Shown here piece by piece: positions 1 through 8,128 of a stretch of DNA of 64,000 nucleotides. Origin of the DNA: Gemmatimonas aurantiaca. GTDB lineage: Bacteria > Gemmatimonadota > Gemmatimonadetes > Gemmatimonadales > Gemmatimonadaceae. Where the stretch lies: contig NZ_JBBCJO010000012.1 in assembly GCF_037190085.1 (NCBI RefSeq), positions 620,001 through 684,000 on the forward strand, in the 5' to 3' direction. The notes beneath the pieces were generated by a model. That model was given only the letters and a program-made list of their open reading frames with translations, was not told the DNA's origin and did no database searches. Numbering within the stretch: position 1 is the stretch's first letter; every line of letters begins with the position of its first letter. Both the position numbers and the translations under genes were made by a program.

Positions 1-63
1 ATCACAGGCCCCGAGGGCGGCCAGCGCCGCGAGGGCGACCAGCGATGCGAGACGACGTGGCAT
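1..63 (-). CDS. Lipoprotein, N-terminus only (runs off the window)
   Basis: Only the first 21 codons are visible; the gene continues beyond the left edge. They encode MPRR followed by an alanine/leucine-rich hydrophobic core ending in L-G-A-C, a textbook lipobox, so the product should be a lipid-anchored, signal-peptidase-II-processed protein. The ATG at 63 lies 64 bases downstream of the pilQ stop on the same strand, so it is probably the last gene of the pilMNOPQ unit. An in-frame ATG at 75 would add four residues, and neither start has a clear ribosome binding site. A lipoprotein behind pilQ would suit a secretin pilotin or other outer-membrane pilus component, but nothing visible proves that role. 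Confidence 0.6.
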   Translation of the reverse strand, partial: MPRRLASLVALAALAALGACD

Positions 64-127
64 GGTGGGGCGCATCGAGGTGCGCCCGGAGGTATGTGCG
101 ATCATGGTGGAAAGATCCCCGTTCGCG

Positions 128-2338
128 TCAGCGGCCTGGCGGCGTGATGCCTTCGTCCAGGATGTGCGGCGTGACCAGGATCAGGAGGTCGCGCTTGGTC
201 TCGTTCTTGGTGTTCTGCGAGAACAGCCGGCCGACGAACGGCAGATTCATGAGCACCGGAATCCCGCTGCGGAAGCGCGTGGTTTCGGTGACCGTGAGTC
301 CGCCGATGACTGCCGCTTCGCCGTCCGCCACCAGCACCTGCGATTCCGCACGCTGCCGGTTGAAGATCACGCCCACATCGGTGGACGAGAGTTCCGCGCT
401 GGAGTTCTCCGCCTTGATGTTGAGCATCACCATCTTGTTGTTGGTGATCTGCGGCGTGACGGAGAGCTTGATGCCGGCTTCTTCCTTGGAGACCGTGGCG
501 CGGGGGAAGAACGCCGCCGCGTTGGGCTGACCATTCGCACCGCCGCCACCGCCCCCACCACCGCCGCCGCTGGCGCCACCGCCACCCGACGAGGCGTCGA
601 TCACCCGGATGGGGATCTCCTGACCGACGAAGATCTCGGCGCTGCGGTTGTTCAGGATCGTGATGCTGGGTTCCGACTGCACATCGGCCAGCGACGACGT
701 CTGCAGCGCGTTGAGGAAGGCCGTGAGCTGATAGCGACCCAGCGCGGTGCTGTAGATCAGATTGAGCGCGTTCGGCTTGATGGCGTTGTTGGCGTTCGCG
801 ATGCCGGCGATGGCGTTGCCGCCGAGATTGATGCGGGCCGGGCCTTCGAAGGGCGACCCGCCACCCATCGCGTCGGGCACGCCGTCACCGTTGGTGTCCA
901 CCGGCTTGAGCGTGTTCGGATCGGTGCGCGGCACCAGCTGCTGGAAGAACTGCTTGTTGCCGGTGCCGAGGTCGTAGGCGAGACCGATGTCCTGGATGCC
1001 GGTGCGGTTGACGAAGACGATCTTCGCCTTGATCGCGACCTGCGGCGTGCGGATGTCGAGCTGCTGGATGCGGGCGACGATTTCCGGCAGACGCGAGGGG
1101 ACTTCGGTGATGATGAGCTTGTTGGTGGCGCTGTCGGCGGCCACGGAGCCGCGTACCACGCAGCCCTGTCCGCCCATCTGATTCTGCTGGCCGCCGCTGC
1201 CGCTGCTCTGATTCACGTTCATGCCCATGTCACGACCGGTGGCGGCCGTGGTGAGGCCGGTGCAGTCGCGAGCCAGCAGAGATTGTACGGTGCCCTTCAG
1301 CACCGCCGCCTTCGCGTAGTTCACATCGAGGATCTGCGTGATCAGCGGCTCGAGCGCCTGGTTCTGCGCCAGATTGCGATAGCTGTCGATGGCGATGATG
1401 CCGCTGGCGTCTTCCGTGGCCGCCAGGCCCTGCGCCTGCAGGATGGCCTGCAGCGCGACGTCCCATGGCTTGTCGGAAATGTCGGCGGTGACGATGCCCT
1501 GGACGTCCTTGCCGACAACGATGGTGCGGCCGGAGAACGTGGCGAAAGCGGCGATGACGTCACGGATGTCCGTGCCATCGTAGCTGACGGTGATGCGCGG
1601 CTTGGGCTGCGGCTGACGGCGGGCCGAGCTGGCCGGTGCCGTGGGTACCACGGGGGCCGCGGTCGCCACAGCGGTCGTTTCGACCGCGGGAGGCGGCGTC
1701 ACCTTCGGCGCTTCGGCCACAGGCACGTCGATCTTCGCGGGCTGCGCAACGACCGGCGTGGGCTCGACCGATGGAGCAACCGGCGTTGCGACCGGGCCGA
1801 CATCGAGGCGGCCAGCCGCCGTCGCCATGGTCGTGCGCGTGACGTTCCCGGTGGTCCAGGGTGCAAACGCCACGGCCGGCGCGGCGAGTGCGATGCGGAC
1901 ACTGTTGCCTTCGCGTTCGACCGTGTAGCGACGCGAGGCGTCGAGATCGATCACGAGACGCACGGTATCGGCGCGGAACTGCGACAACCGCACATTGCGG
2001 ATCGGGCCGCGGGCCTTGCCATCGTACGTCGACCGCACGGCGAGATTGGCTCCGCCCAGATCGATGACGATGCGCGACGGATTGTCGAGTGTGAAGTGCG
2101 CGAGCGTCAGCCCGGAGTCGGCGCCGATGAGCACATCGGCACCACCAGCCGACGGCGCCACCTCGATGGCATGCACGCGGCCACGAACGGGCGCGTCATC
2201 GTCGGATGCGGCACCGGTGGCCGGGTGATGCGTGATGGCCATCGCGGCCGTGGGGGCGGTGGCTGCCACCGGGGTGCCGGGCACAATACCGTACACCAGC
2301 AGGGCGGCGGTCACCGCAACGGTCATCGATCCCATCAT
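128..2338 (-). CDS. pilQ: Type IV pilus secretin PilQ
   Basis: Outer-membrane secretin forming the gated channel through which the type IV pilus passes. The 736-residue protein has an N-terminal signal-like segment, an AMIN domain (about residues 55-135, ending in a VRLVIDLD strand), a Pro/Ala-rich linker, an STN-type N0 domain (about 255-325), secretin N domains, and a C-terminal secretin core ending in LILVTPHIL, typical of the family. Start: the ATG at 2338 shares bases with the pilP TGA and is preceded by a GAGGA ribosome binding site. A run of about ten glycines interrupts the secretin core at about residues 583-600; by eye this is a flexible insertion, not a frameshift. Last complete gene of the pilMNOPQ operon. 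Confidence 0.95.
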   Translation of the reverse strand: MMGSMTVAVTAALLVYGIVPGTPVAATAPTAAMAITHHPATGAASDDDAPVRGRVHAIEVAPSAGGADVLIGADSGLTLAHFTLDNPSRIVIDLGGANLAVRSTYDGKARGPIRNVRLSQFRADTVRLVIDLDASRRYTVEREGNSVRIALAAPAVAFAPWTTGNVTRTTMATAAGRLDVGPVATPVAPSVEPTPVVAQPAKIDVPVAEAPKVTPPPAVETTAVATAAPVVPTAPASSARRQPQPKPRITVSYDGTDIRDVIAAFATFSGRTIVVGKDVQGIVTADISDKPWDVALQAILQAQGLAATEDASGIIAIDSYRNLAQNQALEPLITQILDVNYAKAAVLKGTVQSLLARDCTGLTTAATGRDMGMNVNQSSGSGGQQNQMGGQGCVVRGSVAADSATNKLIITEVPSRLPEIVARIQQLDIRTPQVAIKAKIVFVNRTGIQDIGLAYDLGTGNKQFFQQLVPRTDPNTLKPVDTNGDGVPDAMGGGSPFEGPARINLGGNAIAGIANANNAIKPNALNLIYSTALGRYQLTAFLNALQTSSLADVQSEPSITILNNRSAEIFVGQEIPIRVIDASSGGGGASGGGGGGGGGGANGQPNAAAFFPRATVSKEEAGIKLSVTPQITNNKMVMLNIKAENSSAELSSTDVGVIFNRQRAESQVLVADGEAAVIGGLTVTETTRFRSGIPVLMNLPFVGRLFSQNTKNETKRDLLILVTPHILDEGITPPGR

Positions 2339-2880
2339 GGGTTCCTCACTTTCGTCGTGTCGCTGCTCAGCGGCAGCGTCTCCTGCCGATTGAATCCGAA
2401 TTCTTCGATGGTGAACTGCACCGCCTTCTGGCGGATGGCACTGACACGCAGGCGACCCAGCTGCTGGCCCACGCGGATGCGGTACTGCTCCTTGGAGTGA
2501 CTGTCGCGCAGAATGGCCACGGAGTTGTTGCCATCGGGGTCGAAGGCCACGGCCGTGAGGCGTAGATCACTGAGGAGCGGGCGGACGGCATTGCTCGACA
2601 TCAGCGAGGCGTAGGGATCGCGACGCCCACCGCTGCTGTACGAGAAGACTTCGCGATGCAGCGTGATTTCGCTGGCCGGTGCAATCGCGCCGGCTTTGTT
2701 CGCCGCCGCCGTCGCTGCCGCACCCACGGTTCCTGCGGCTTCCGACGACACCACGCGGGCACCGGCCGGTTTGGCGTCGGTCCGTGAGGTCTGGGCGGCC
2801 ACGGTCCGGGGCGCGCCCGTGAGCACGGCAGCCAGCAGGCCGGCCGCGAGTGCTCGGGAGAGCGGGAATCGCGGCATCAT
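2335..2880 (-). CDS. pilP: Type IV pilus assembly protein PilP
   Basis: Inner-membrane-anchored periplasmic protein that links the PilMNO platform to the PilQ secretin. The 181-residue product has an N-terminal hydrophobic segment (about residues 8-28), a low-complexity Ala/Thr linker, then a small beta domain (about 95-165) with the PilP-type pattern RDPYASLM, followed by LTAVAF and a strand pair. The start at 2880 overlaps the pilO stop as ATGA, and its own TGA overlaps the pilQ ATG in the same way, implying translational coupling. A longer reading upstream in this frame lies wholly inside pilO and is not used. Assignment rests on position in the operon plus domain pattern. Confidence 0.9.
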   Translation of the reverse strand: MMPRFPLSRALAAGLLAAVLTGAPRTVAAQTSRTDAKPAGARVVSSEAAGTVGAAATAAANKAGAIAPASEITLHREVFSYSSGGRRDPYASLMSSNAVRPLLSDLRLTAVAFDPDGNNSVAILRDSHSKEQYRIRVGQQLGRLRVSAIRQKAVQFTIEEFGFNRQETLPLSSDTTKVRNP

Positions 2881-3494
2881 GATGCACGCTCCTTGGCCTT
2901 CGGGGCCGGTGCCGTCTTCTCGACGTAAGTCTGCAGTGTGATCGTCGAGGCCAGCGCATTCTTCTCCGACGTGCGGATGCGGCTGGTGCGGTTCGCGGCG
3001 GTGCCCGTTGCCACGGAGAAGTTCACCGGTGCCACGATGCGCGGCAGCGATCCCACGTTGGCGAGGAACTCGCCGAACTGGTGATAACCGCCGATGATGG
3101 TGATGGTGTAGCGATAGGTGTCGAAGCGATCGCCCTGGATCACCGGTTCGGGTACGACACCGCCCACATCGAGACCGGCGCGGCGGGCCGCGGTGCTCAC
3201 TTCCTCGAGCAGGGCCGGCACCTCGTTGCCCGTCGGCACGAGGCGACGCATCACCGTGAGCGCCGAACGATTCTCGGCCGCCTGCGCCCGCAGCACTTCG
3301 ATGCTGCCACTGGCGAACTCGCGCGCCGCCCGCTGGTTGGCGTCTTCGAGTGTGGTGATACGCGACTCGTCGAGCGCGATCTGCGCGTTCTTCGACGAGT
3401 AGGGGTACATCCAATAGAGTACGGCGAGCGCGATCGCGACGAAGCCGATGAGCAGCTTGACCTGATCACGCTGATTGATGGGAGCGATAGCCAT
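2877..3494 (-). CDS. pilO: Type IV pilus inner-membrane platform protein PilO
   Basis: Forms a heterodimer with PilN that ties cytoplasmic PilM to periplasmic PilP. The 205 residues comprise a short cytoplasmic tail with INQRDQ, one transmembrane helix (about 14-31), a coiled-coil segment rich in Ala/Glu/Arg (about 40-85), and a ferredoxin-like periplasmic domain with the conserved Y-T-I-T-I-G-YHQF pattern (about 125-145) seen in PilO proteins. Length matches the family. The ATG at 3494 lies 12 bases after the pilN stop with no strong ribosome binding site; the 3' end overlaps pilP by four bases. Confidence 0.93.
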   Translation of the reverse strand: MAIAPINQRDQVKLLIGFVAIALAVLYWMYPYSSKNAQIALDESRITTLEDANQRAAREFASGSIEVLRAQAAENRSALTVMRRLVPTGNEVPALLEEVSTAARRAGLDVGGVVPEPVIQGDRFDTYRYTITIIGGYHQFGEFLANVGSLPRIVAPVNFSVATGTAANRTSRIRTSEKNALASTITLQTYVEKTAPAPKAKERAS

Positions 3495-3506
3495 GGTGGA
3501 CTCGGG

Positions 3507-4265
3507 TCAGCGCACGGGAACGACGAGCGGTGTCGTCTGCACGACGCCCGCGGGTGGCACTTCATAGGCGGCCGTCAGTTCGAACTGGGTGACGTCCTTG
3601 CCATCGACGATCACGATCTCGGACTTGGCCAGAGCCACCTGTTGCACGAACGGGGAGCTCTCCAGCTGGCGCATGAACATCGTGAGCGCCTGGATGTCGA
3701 CGGTCTGACCGACGACGCGGAACGTGAGCGGCGGATGGACTTCGACCGTATCCCGCTTGGGTTCCTCGGTTTTCTTGCCGGCAGCCGCCTTGGCGGGCTT
3801 CGCCGCGGCCTTCACCACGCTGTCCACACCCGGCGGCAGGGGGGCCTTGCTGGTCTGCTCGATCGTGGTCAGCCAGGTGTAGGCCGGGAGGGCGCGGCTC
3901 ACCTCATCGAGGATGTGCGCCCAGTTGTACCGGTTGTCGTCGATGGTACGGATGATCTGCAGCTGCCGGTGCACCGAATCCCGCTCGGCGGTCAGGCGCT
4001 GACGGGCATCGAGCACCTTGGCGTAGCGCGTCGAGTCACGCAGCGCCCGCTCGAGCCGCTGATCGAGTTCACCGGCCCGGGCATTCTGCGACGTGAACAG
4101 CACCCCGACGATGGCGACGGCGGCCACGACCGATGCCGCCGAGCCGATGAGCCACGGATCGCGGATATTGGCGGTGACCGCACTCAGGGCCGCGGGGAGC
4201 GCCAGCCCGGTGCCGGTACGGGCTCCCTTGCGGGCCCCGGGAGCGAGATTGATTTCAAGCATCAT
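3507..4265 (-). CDS. pilN: Type IV pilus inner-membrane platform protein PilN
   Basis: Partner of PilO; its cytoplasmic N-terminal peptide docks into PilM. The protein begins with the PilM-binding signature I-N-L-A-P near residues 5-9. A single membrane helix (about 41-60), a coiled coil (about 65-110) and a periplasmic domain follow. At 252 residues it is longer than usual because of a Lys/Ala-rich insertion (about 150-175) that is probably disordered. The start at 4265 is preceded by TGAGGA at good spacing, overlapping the pilM stop; the next codon is also ATG. Fourth-from-last gene of the pilMNOPQ unit. Confidence 0.92.
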   Translation of the reverse strand: MMLEINLAPGARKGARTGTGLALPAALSAVTANIRDPWLIGSAASVVAAVAIVGVLFTSQNARAGELDQRLERALRDSTRYAKVLDARQRLTAERDSVHRQLQIIRTIDDNRYNWAHILDEVSRALPAYTWLTTIEQTSKAPLPPGVDSVVKAAAKPAKAAAGKKTEEPKRDTVEVHPPLTFRVVGQTVDIQALTMFMRQLESSPFVQQVALAKSEIVIVDGKDVTQFELTAAYEVPPAGVVQTTPLVVPVR

Positions 4266-4276
4266 GGCGTTGGTCC

Positions 4277-5320
4277 TCAGGCCGCGGCACGCAAGGCAAG
4301 ACCCACCGGCAACATCAGCAGCGGGGCCACTTCGTCGGTGGACAGGAATTCGAGCGCCCCCTCACGCACGGCGAGCTTGGCGAGCGCATTGGCGGGCTGC
4401 ACGGGAATACGAAGACGCTCCGACAACCAGGGGAGCAGGCCCGGCACGCGGGCACCGCCGCCACAGGCATACACGGCGCGAATCTGCCCGAAGGTGCGGG
4501 AAGACGTGGCCAGGAACGTGGCGGCACGCTCGACACCGATGGCGAGTTCCTCGCCCCGCATGGCGATGGCGCTATCGAGAGCGGGTTGCCGGTCGAAGCT
4601 GCGCAGCAGCTCTTCGGCGTCGTCCGCGCTCACACCCTGCTCGCGCTGCAGATCTTCCCGGAACCGGCGCGTGCCGACCCCGAGATCGCGCGTGAGGATC
4701 GGCACACCGTCGTCGAGGATGTTGAGATTCGTGACTTCGTTTCCGATGTTGAGCAGCGCCACCGTGCCGTTCATCGCATCCGGATAGTTCGCTTCGAATG
4801 CGTTGTGCAGCGCGAAGGCGTCGACATCGATCACCGCGGGCGCGGCGCCGGCTTCCTGCAGCAGATGCTGCTTGGACTCGACGAGTTCGCGCTTGGCGGC
4901 CACGAGCAACACACTCATGTCGAGGCCATCGCCGTCCGGGTCGAGCACCTGGAAGTCGAGTTCGACGGAGTCCATGTCGAACGGCACGTGCTGTTCCGCT
5001 TCCCAGCGCATCAGTTCACGCGCCTGCGCTTCCTTCACGCGTTCCATGGAGATCTTCTTCACGATCACATCGCGACCACCCACCGCGGTGACGATCTGTT
5101 TCGTCTTCACGCCGGTGGCGGAGATCGTCTGGCGGATCGCGTCGGCGACGATGCCGTGGTCCATCACCTCCCCTTCGACGATCGCCGTGTCGTTGAGGGG
5201 CGTGATGACGACTTTGGCCAGTTCGGGCGTGCCGGTGCTGTGATCGATGACCACAGCCTTCACGAGTCCGGAGCCGACATCCAGTCCGACAGTCAGTTTC
5301 TTGCGGCCGAAGAGCGCCAT
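4277..5320 (-). CDS. pilM: Type IV pilus actin-like ATPase PilM
   Basis: Cytoplasmic actin/FtsA-fold protein that binds PilN and anchors the alignment complex. I place the start at the ATG at 5320, giving 347 residues that begin MALFGRKK and run straight into the phosphate-1 nucleotide motif VGLDVGSGLVKAVVI (about 10-24), as in PilM generally. The open frame extends 57 codons further, but that part is Arg-rich, non-globular and unlike PilM. A second nucleotide-binding loop, ACGGGARVPGL, lies at about residues 281-291. No strong ribosome binding site precedes the start. First gene of the pilMNOPQ operon, 11 bases before pilN. Confidence 0.92.
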   Translation of the reverse strand: MALFGRKKLTVGLDVGSGLVKAVVIDHSTGTPELAKVVITPLNDTAIVEGEVMDHGIVADAIRQTISATGVKTKQIVTAVGGRDVIVKKISMERVKEAQARELMRWEAEQHVPFDMDSVELDFQVLDPDGDGLDMSVLLVAAKRELVESKQHLLQEAGAAPAVIDVDAFALHNAFEANYPDAMNGTVALLNIGNEVTNLNILDDGVPILTRDLGVGTRRFREDLQREQGVSADDAEELLRSFDRQPALDSAIAMRGEELAIGVERAATFLATSSRTFGQIRAVYACGGGARVPGLLPWLSERLRIPVQPANALAKLAVREGALEFLSTDEVAPLLMLPVGLALRAAA

Positions 5321-5592
5321 GGGCGTAGGTGGTTGCAGCGTGAGTGCGTGCTTGCGCGCGCGGATGTCCCTTCGTGGGCCCTTCCGATGGGACAGATTGA
5401 CCTGCCGAGTCCGGTCATGTCTCCCTTGAAACGACCCGAGCCTCACGAGGTAACGGCCCTTGCTGGGCGCATGGCCGGTACGACTGCCCACTCCGTGATA
5501 GTGCGGGCCTTTTTTGCGCGGATCGTCATTGGGGACCTTTCGACCGTTCGTCGCGGGTCATGGCATGCCCCGTACATCCCGGTTACATGCCG
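5321..5592. promoter_or_regulatory. Leader and presumed promoter region of pilMNOPQ
   Basis: This stretch of about 270 bases between the minor-pilin operon and pilM has no convincing gene. It must carry the promoter for pilM, but I see no clear -35/-10 or sigma-54 pair on the minus strand. One T-run (5510-5515 on the plus strand) is the only low-complexity feature. Confidence 0.3.
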
Positions 5593-5619
5593 GTCCCCTG
5601 CCGATCGCCGGCAGGGGAC
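5593..5619 (-). terminator. Perfect 11-bp hairpin after the minor-pilin operon
   Basis: The arms GTCCCCTGCCG (5593-5603) and CGGCAGGGGAC (5609-5619) pair perfectly around a five-base loop. It lies 9 bases downstream of the stop of the PilX-like gene on the minus strand. No T-run follows, so it may act as an mRNA 3' end or a Rho-assisted terminator rather than a classical intrinsic terminator. Confidence 0.55.
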
Positions 5620-5628
5620 ATCGCGCCT

Positions 5629-6729
5629 TCACGGCGGACCGATGTTCCAGAGGGAAAACGGTGCGCTTCGCGGCTCGGCCACCGTGGCGAGCGCCATCTG
5701 GGCGAGACATCGATCGAAGCGTATGCGGGTCCGACCGCCCAGTCGCGCCACCGGTTGCGTGAGGGCGGGCTGCCCGGAAGCGGACTCTCCGAGCACGATG
5801 ACCGTACCGGCGACGATGAGTTGTCCGTGTTGCACATCGAGGCGCCCGCGTACCCACAACAGGCCGTCCAGTTCGAGCGCACCTTCCACGACCAGATCCC
5901 CGTCGACTGCCAGCAGACCGCGATAACGCGAGAGGCCGGCGAGGTGCACGGCCGTACCGTACAGTGACAACAAATGCCATGGCTGTGACGTCGGTGTCAC
6001 ATCGAGTGGGGCCGGCATCGGTGTGCGTTGCTGCACGGTGCCCAGACGCGCGGCCGCGGCCCCGATACGCCGGAGGCCCCCACTGCTGTCACTCACCGGG
6101 ATGGAGACACCGACGCCGATATCCAACGGTCGCAGCGTCCACGGCGTGCCACCTTCGAGATCCTCATGGATCGAATCGGCAACCAGCGCCAACACGCTGA
6201 GCGTGTCCCGGCGCTCTCCGCAGGGCGAGTCGGCCGTCCGGAGATCGACTCCGGAGATCAGCGTGGGGTCGACGGCCGACAGGGCACCTTGCACCGTCAG
6301 CGCCGCGGGCAATGCGGCGATCGGCGGCTCGAGCCAGACGGTGTGCAGCAGCTCGCGTCGTATGGGTGTGCCGCGTCGAGGGTCGCGATGCGTGACGATG
6401 GCACGCACCGAGGCGACCAGGGGGTGCGGTCTGATGATGGTGACCGTCTGCCGATCGTACGCGGAGAGCGTCTGATCCCGTGTGACCGGTGTGTCGAGCC
6501 CTCGCGCCCACAGCGAGTCCAGCTGCCAGCGTTGCAGCGACCGGGCGATAGCTTCATCGCCTGCCATGGACAGCCGCTGCGCTTCTGCGGTGTGTGATAC
6601 GGCCATGCCATCCCGCAGCGTGACCGTGGTGAAGCTGAGCGCGAGCAAGCCGATCACGGTGAGTGCCGCGAGGACAAACGGGAGCACGAATCCCCGCCGA
6701 TCTTTCCCGTCTTCCGCCCTGTGATTCAT
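5629..6729 (-). CDS. PilX-like pilus assembly protein (minor-pilin operon)
   Basis: A 366-residue protein with a short basic head containing RRGFVLPFVLAALTVIG, one N-terminal membrane helix (about 13-34), then a mostly extended, Thr/Ser/Val-rich exported region. The R-G-F-V start of the helix resembles a prepilin cleavage region but lacks the usual Glu at +5, as in PilX/GspK-like proteins that sit at pilus or pseudopilus tips. It follows PilV- and PilW-like genes with an ATGA overlap (its ATG overlaps the upstream TGA at 6726-6729). Inference: minor pilus component or tip adhesin; the C-terminal 250 residues match nothing I recognise. Confidence 0.65.
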   Translation of the reverse strand: MNHRAEDGKDRRGFVLPFVLAALTVIGLLALSFTTVTLRDGMAVSHTAEAQRLSMAGDEAIARSLQRWQLDSLWARGLDTPVTRDQTLSAYDRQTVTIIRPHPLVASVRAIVTHRDPRRGTPIRRELLHTVWLEPPIAALPAALTVQGALSAVDPTLISGVDLRTADSPCGERRDTLSVLALVADSIHEDLEGGTPWTLRPLDIGVGVSIPVSDSSGGLRRIGAAAARLGTVQQRTPMPAPLDVTPTSQPWHLLSLYGTAVHLAGLSRYRGLLAVDGDLVVEGALELDGLLWVRGRLDVQHGQLIVAGTVIVLGESASGQPALTQPVARLGGRTRIRFDRCLAQMALATVAEPRSAPFSLWNIGPP

Positions 6730-7643
6730 GGTGAGGATGCGCGGGATGCGCCGCGAAGGGTGATTTCGAAACGAAGGCTGTCTTCGCCGGCACCCGCTGA
6801 CGCGGAGCCTTCGCGCGGTGCGCGCAGTTCGATGCGCAGGGCTTTCACGGAGTCACCAGCAGTGGCGTCAGCGCCTCCCATGTCGATGGTGCGGACGCGC
6901 ATGCCCCGACGTGCCGCCGATTGCAGCGGACCGGCGAGGGGTTGCACGACATCCCATCCGGTCAGATCGCGCGAGCGTCGGCCAAGCCACCACTGCGTAC
7001 CGCTGCGGTAGTGCGAATACCGTGTGAACCGTTGCAGACGGAATGGCGCGCCGCTCACGCGCGTTGAGGGAGGGAGTCCACCGATGTCGAGCTTCCAGCG
7101 TCGCTGATGAACCACTGGATCGGGCACCGGACCACAGGCGCCAGCAGGCATCGATACAGGCGCACTCCGGACCGTCGCCGTCGTCGCGGCCGGTATCGCA
7201 CCGATCCCGGCAGGCCAGCTCCAGACGGTGAACTGATCGCCGGCCCGGGTTCCCCCCATCCAGCTCCCGCCGGAGTCGCCGGCGACAACGACCAGCGCTC
7301 CCGATGGATCGATGTCGCAGACGATGCCGATACCGAGCTGCGCGCGGAACTCCAGCAATGAATCGGAGACGATCAGCAGATCGTCGGCGTGCAACACGGC
7401 CAGATCGGTCTCGAGCACCAGACGGGCGTGACGCAGTTCGCGGACGACCTGTCCGCGGGCCTCTCCCCCGCGGATATGGCGCGCCTGCTGCACGAGCAGC
7501 AGCGCGGCCGATGCGGCCACCAGAGCGGCCAGCGGGAGTGCCACGAGCAGTTCCACGAGCGTGAAGCCGCGTTCGTGACGGGGACGTGGGTCACGGGAGC
7601 CTGTGCCACGAGACGGCCTGAACACGCGGGTTCTCAATCGCAT
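6726..7643 (-). CDS. PilW-like minor prepilin
   Basis: A 305-residue prepilin. The leader ends in HERG and is followed by FTLVELLVALPLAAL, an ideal class III/type IVa prepilin-peptidase site with Glu at +5 (about residues 25-42). The rest is a variable exported domain with one Cys pair (a VCDID segment and an ACGPV segment). Size and position between a PilV-like and a PilX-like gene fit PilW. The start at 7643 lies inside the 3' end of the upstream gene (10-base overlap), and the stop overlaps the next ATG, so the three minor-pilin genes are probably translationally coupled. Sequence is too divergent for a firm symbol. Confidence 0.75.
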   Translation of the reverse strand: MRLRTRVFRPSRGTGSRDPRPRHERGFTLVELLVALPLAALVAASAALLLVQQARHIRGGEARGQVVRELRHARLVLETDLAVLHADDLLIVSDSLLEFRAQLGIGIVCDIDPSGALVVVAGDSGGSWMGGTRAGDQFTVWSWPAGIGAIPAATTATVRSAPVSMPAGACGPVPDPVVHQRRWKLDIGGLPPSTRVSGAPFRLQRFTRYSHYRSGTQWWLGRRSRDLTGWDVVQPLAGPLQSAARRGMRVRTIDMGGADATAGDSVKALRIELRAPREGSASAGAGEDSLRFEITLRGASRASSP

Positions 7644-8074
7644 CGCACCCCCGTGCTGGCCCGATGCGTGCGGACTGCGGGGGGTGCTCCGTCATCGGCC
7701 AGCGGGCTTTCCGTCCACGACGTGCGCACCACGAGCATTCGGAAAGCACCGTCCGTGGCACCGTCCACCTGATGGGCCAGGCGGGATCCCACCGCGAGTG
7801 GCCAGTCCTCCGCCAACGGGAGGGCGGACGAGCAGGCCTGGCGCAGCCAGATGTTGCGGGAGACATCGGTGGCCACGATGGCCGCGTCACGCTGGATGGC
7901 GCGATCGAGACCTGCCGCGGTGGTGACGGCGACCAGATGCAGCAACGCCGCTCCGCCGGCGAGCAGCACAAGCGCCACGAGGCTTTCGACGAGCACATAG
8001 CCCGTCCGGCGGTGGGTCTGGGCACCGATCCCGCCATGACCGCCGTTGCGAATACTGCGAAATGAAATCGGCAT
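7634..8074 (-). CDS. PilV-like minor prepilin
   Basis: A 146-residue prepilin with a basic leader of about 25 residues, then the motif TGYVLVESLVALVLLAGG (Gly at -1 and Glu at +5), a membrane helix, and a short globular domain with Cys at about 85 and at the C-terminus. A Tyr replaces the usual Phe at +1. It is the first of three overlapping minor-pilin genes. Its ATG lies within the 3' arm of a strong predicted mRNA hairpin (8067-8102), and no Shine-Dalgarno sequence is visible, so translation may be structure-controlled. Small size and gene order suggest PilV. Confidence 0.72.
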   Translation of the reverse strand: MPISFRSIRNGGHGGIGAQTHRRTGYVLVESLVALVLLAGGAALLHLVAVTTAAGLDRAIQRDAAIVATDVSRNIWLRQACSSALPLAEDWPLAVGSRLAHQVDGATDGAFRMLVVRTSWTESPLADDGAPPAVRTHRASTGVRCD

Positions 8075-8102
8075 GGGGCCACGATAGGCCAGCCATGCCG
8101 AT
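8067..8102 (-). promoter_or_regulatory. RNA hairpin sequestering the PilV-like start codon
   Basis: On the minus-strand transcript, ATCGGCATGG pairs perfectly with CCATGCCGAT, and inside it GGCC pairs with GGCC around a six-base loop, leaving a two-base bulge. This gives a 14-bp stem in total. The start codon of the gene ending at 7634 is the ATG in the 3' arm. Such a structure would block initiation unless opened by a protein, another RNA or coupled translation. Confidence 0.55.
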
Positions 8103-8128
8103 GATGTGTCATCAGAATATTGCGCGCA

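Noticed and set aside
62..2500. An 812-codon open frame on the plus strand
   Set aside because: It is antisense to pilQ and pilP; its Arg/His/Gly/Asp-heavy composition is that of a high-GC shadow frame. The same applies to long plus-strand frames at 3081-4787, 4586-5926, 12022-13659, 30351-32441 and 50530-52296.
2335..3414. A 359-codon reading joining the pilP frame to sequence inside pilO
   Set aside because: The upstream part lies wholly within pilO in another frame; the ATGA overlap marks the true pilP start at 2880.
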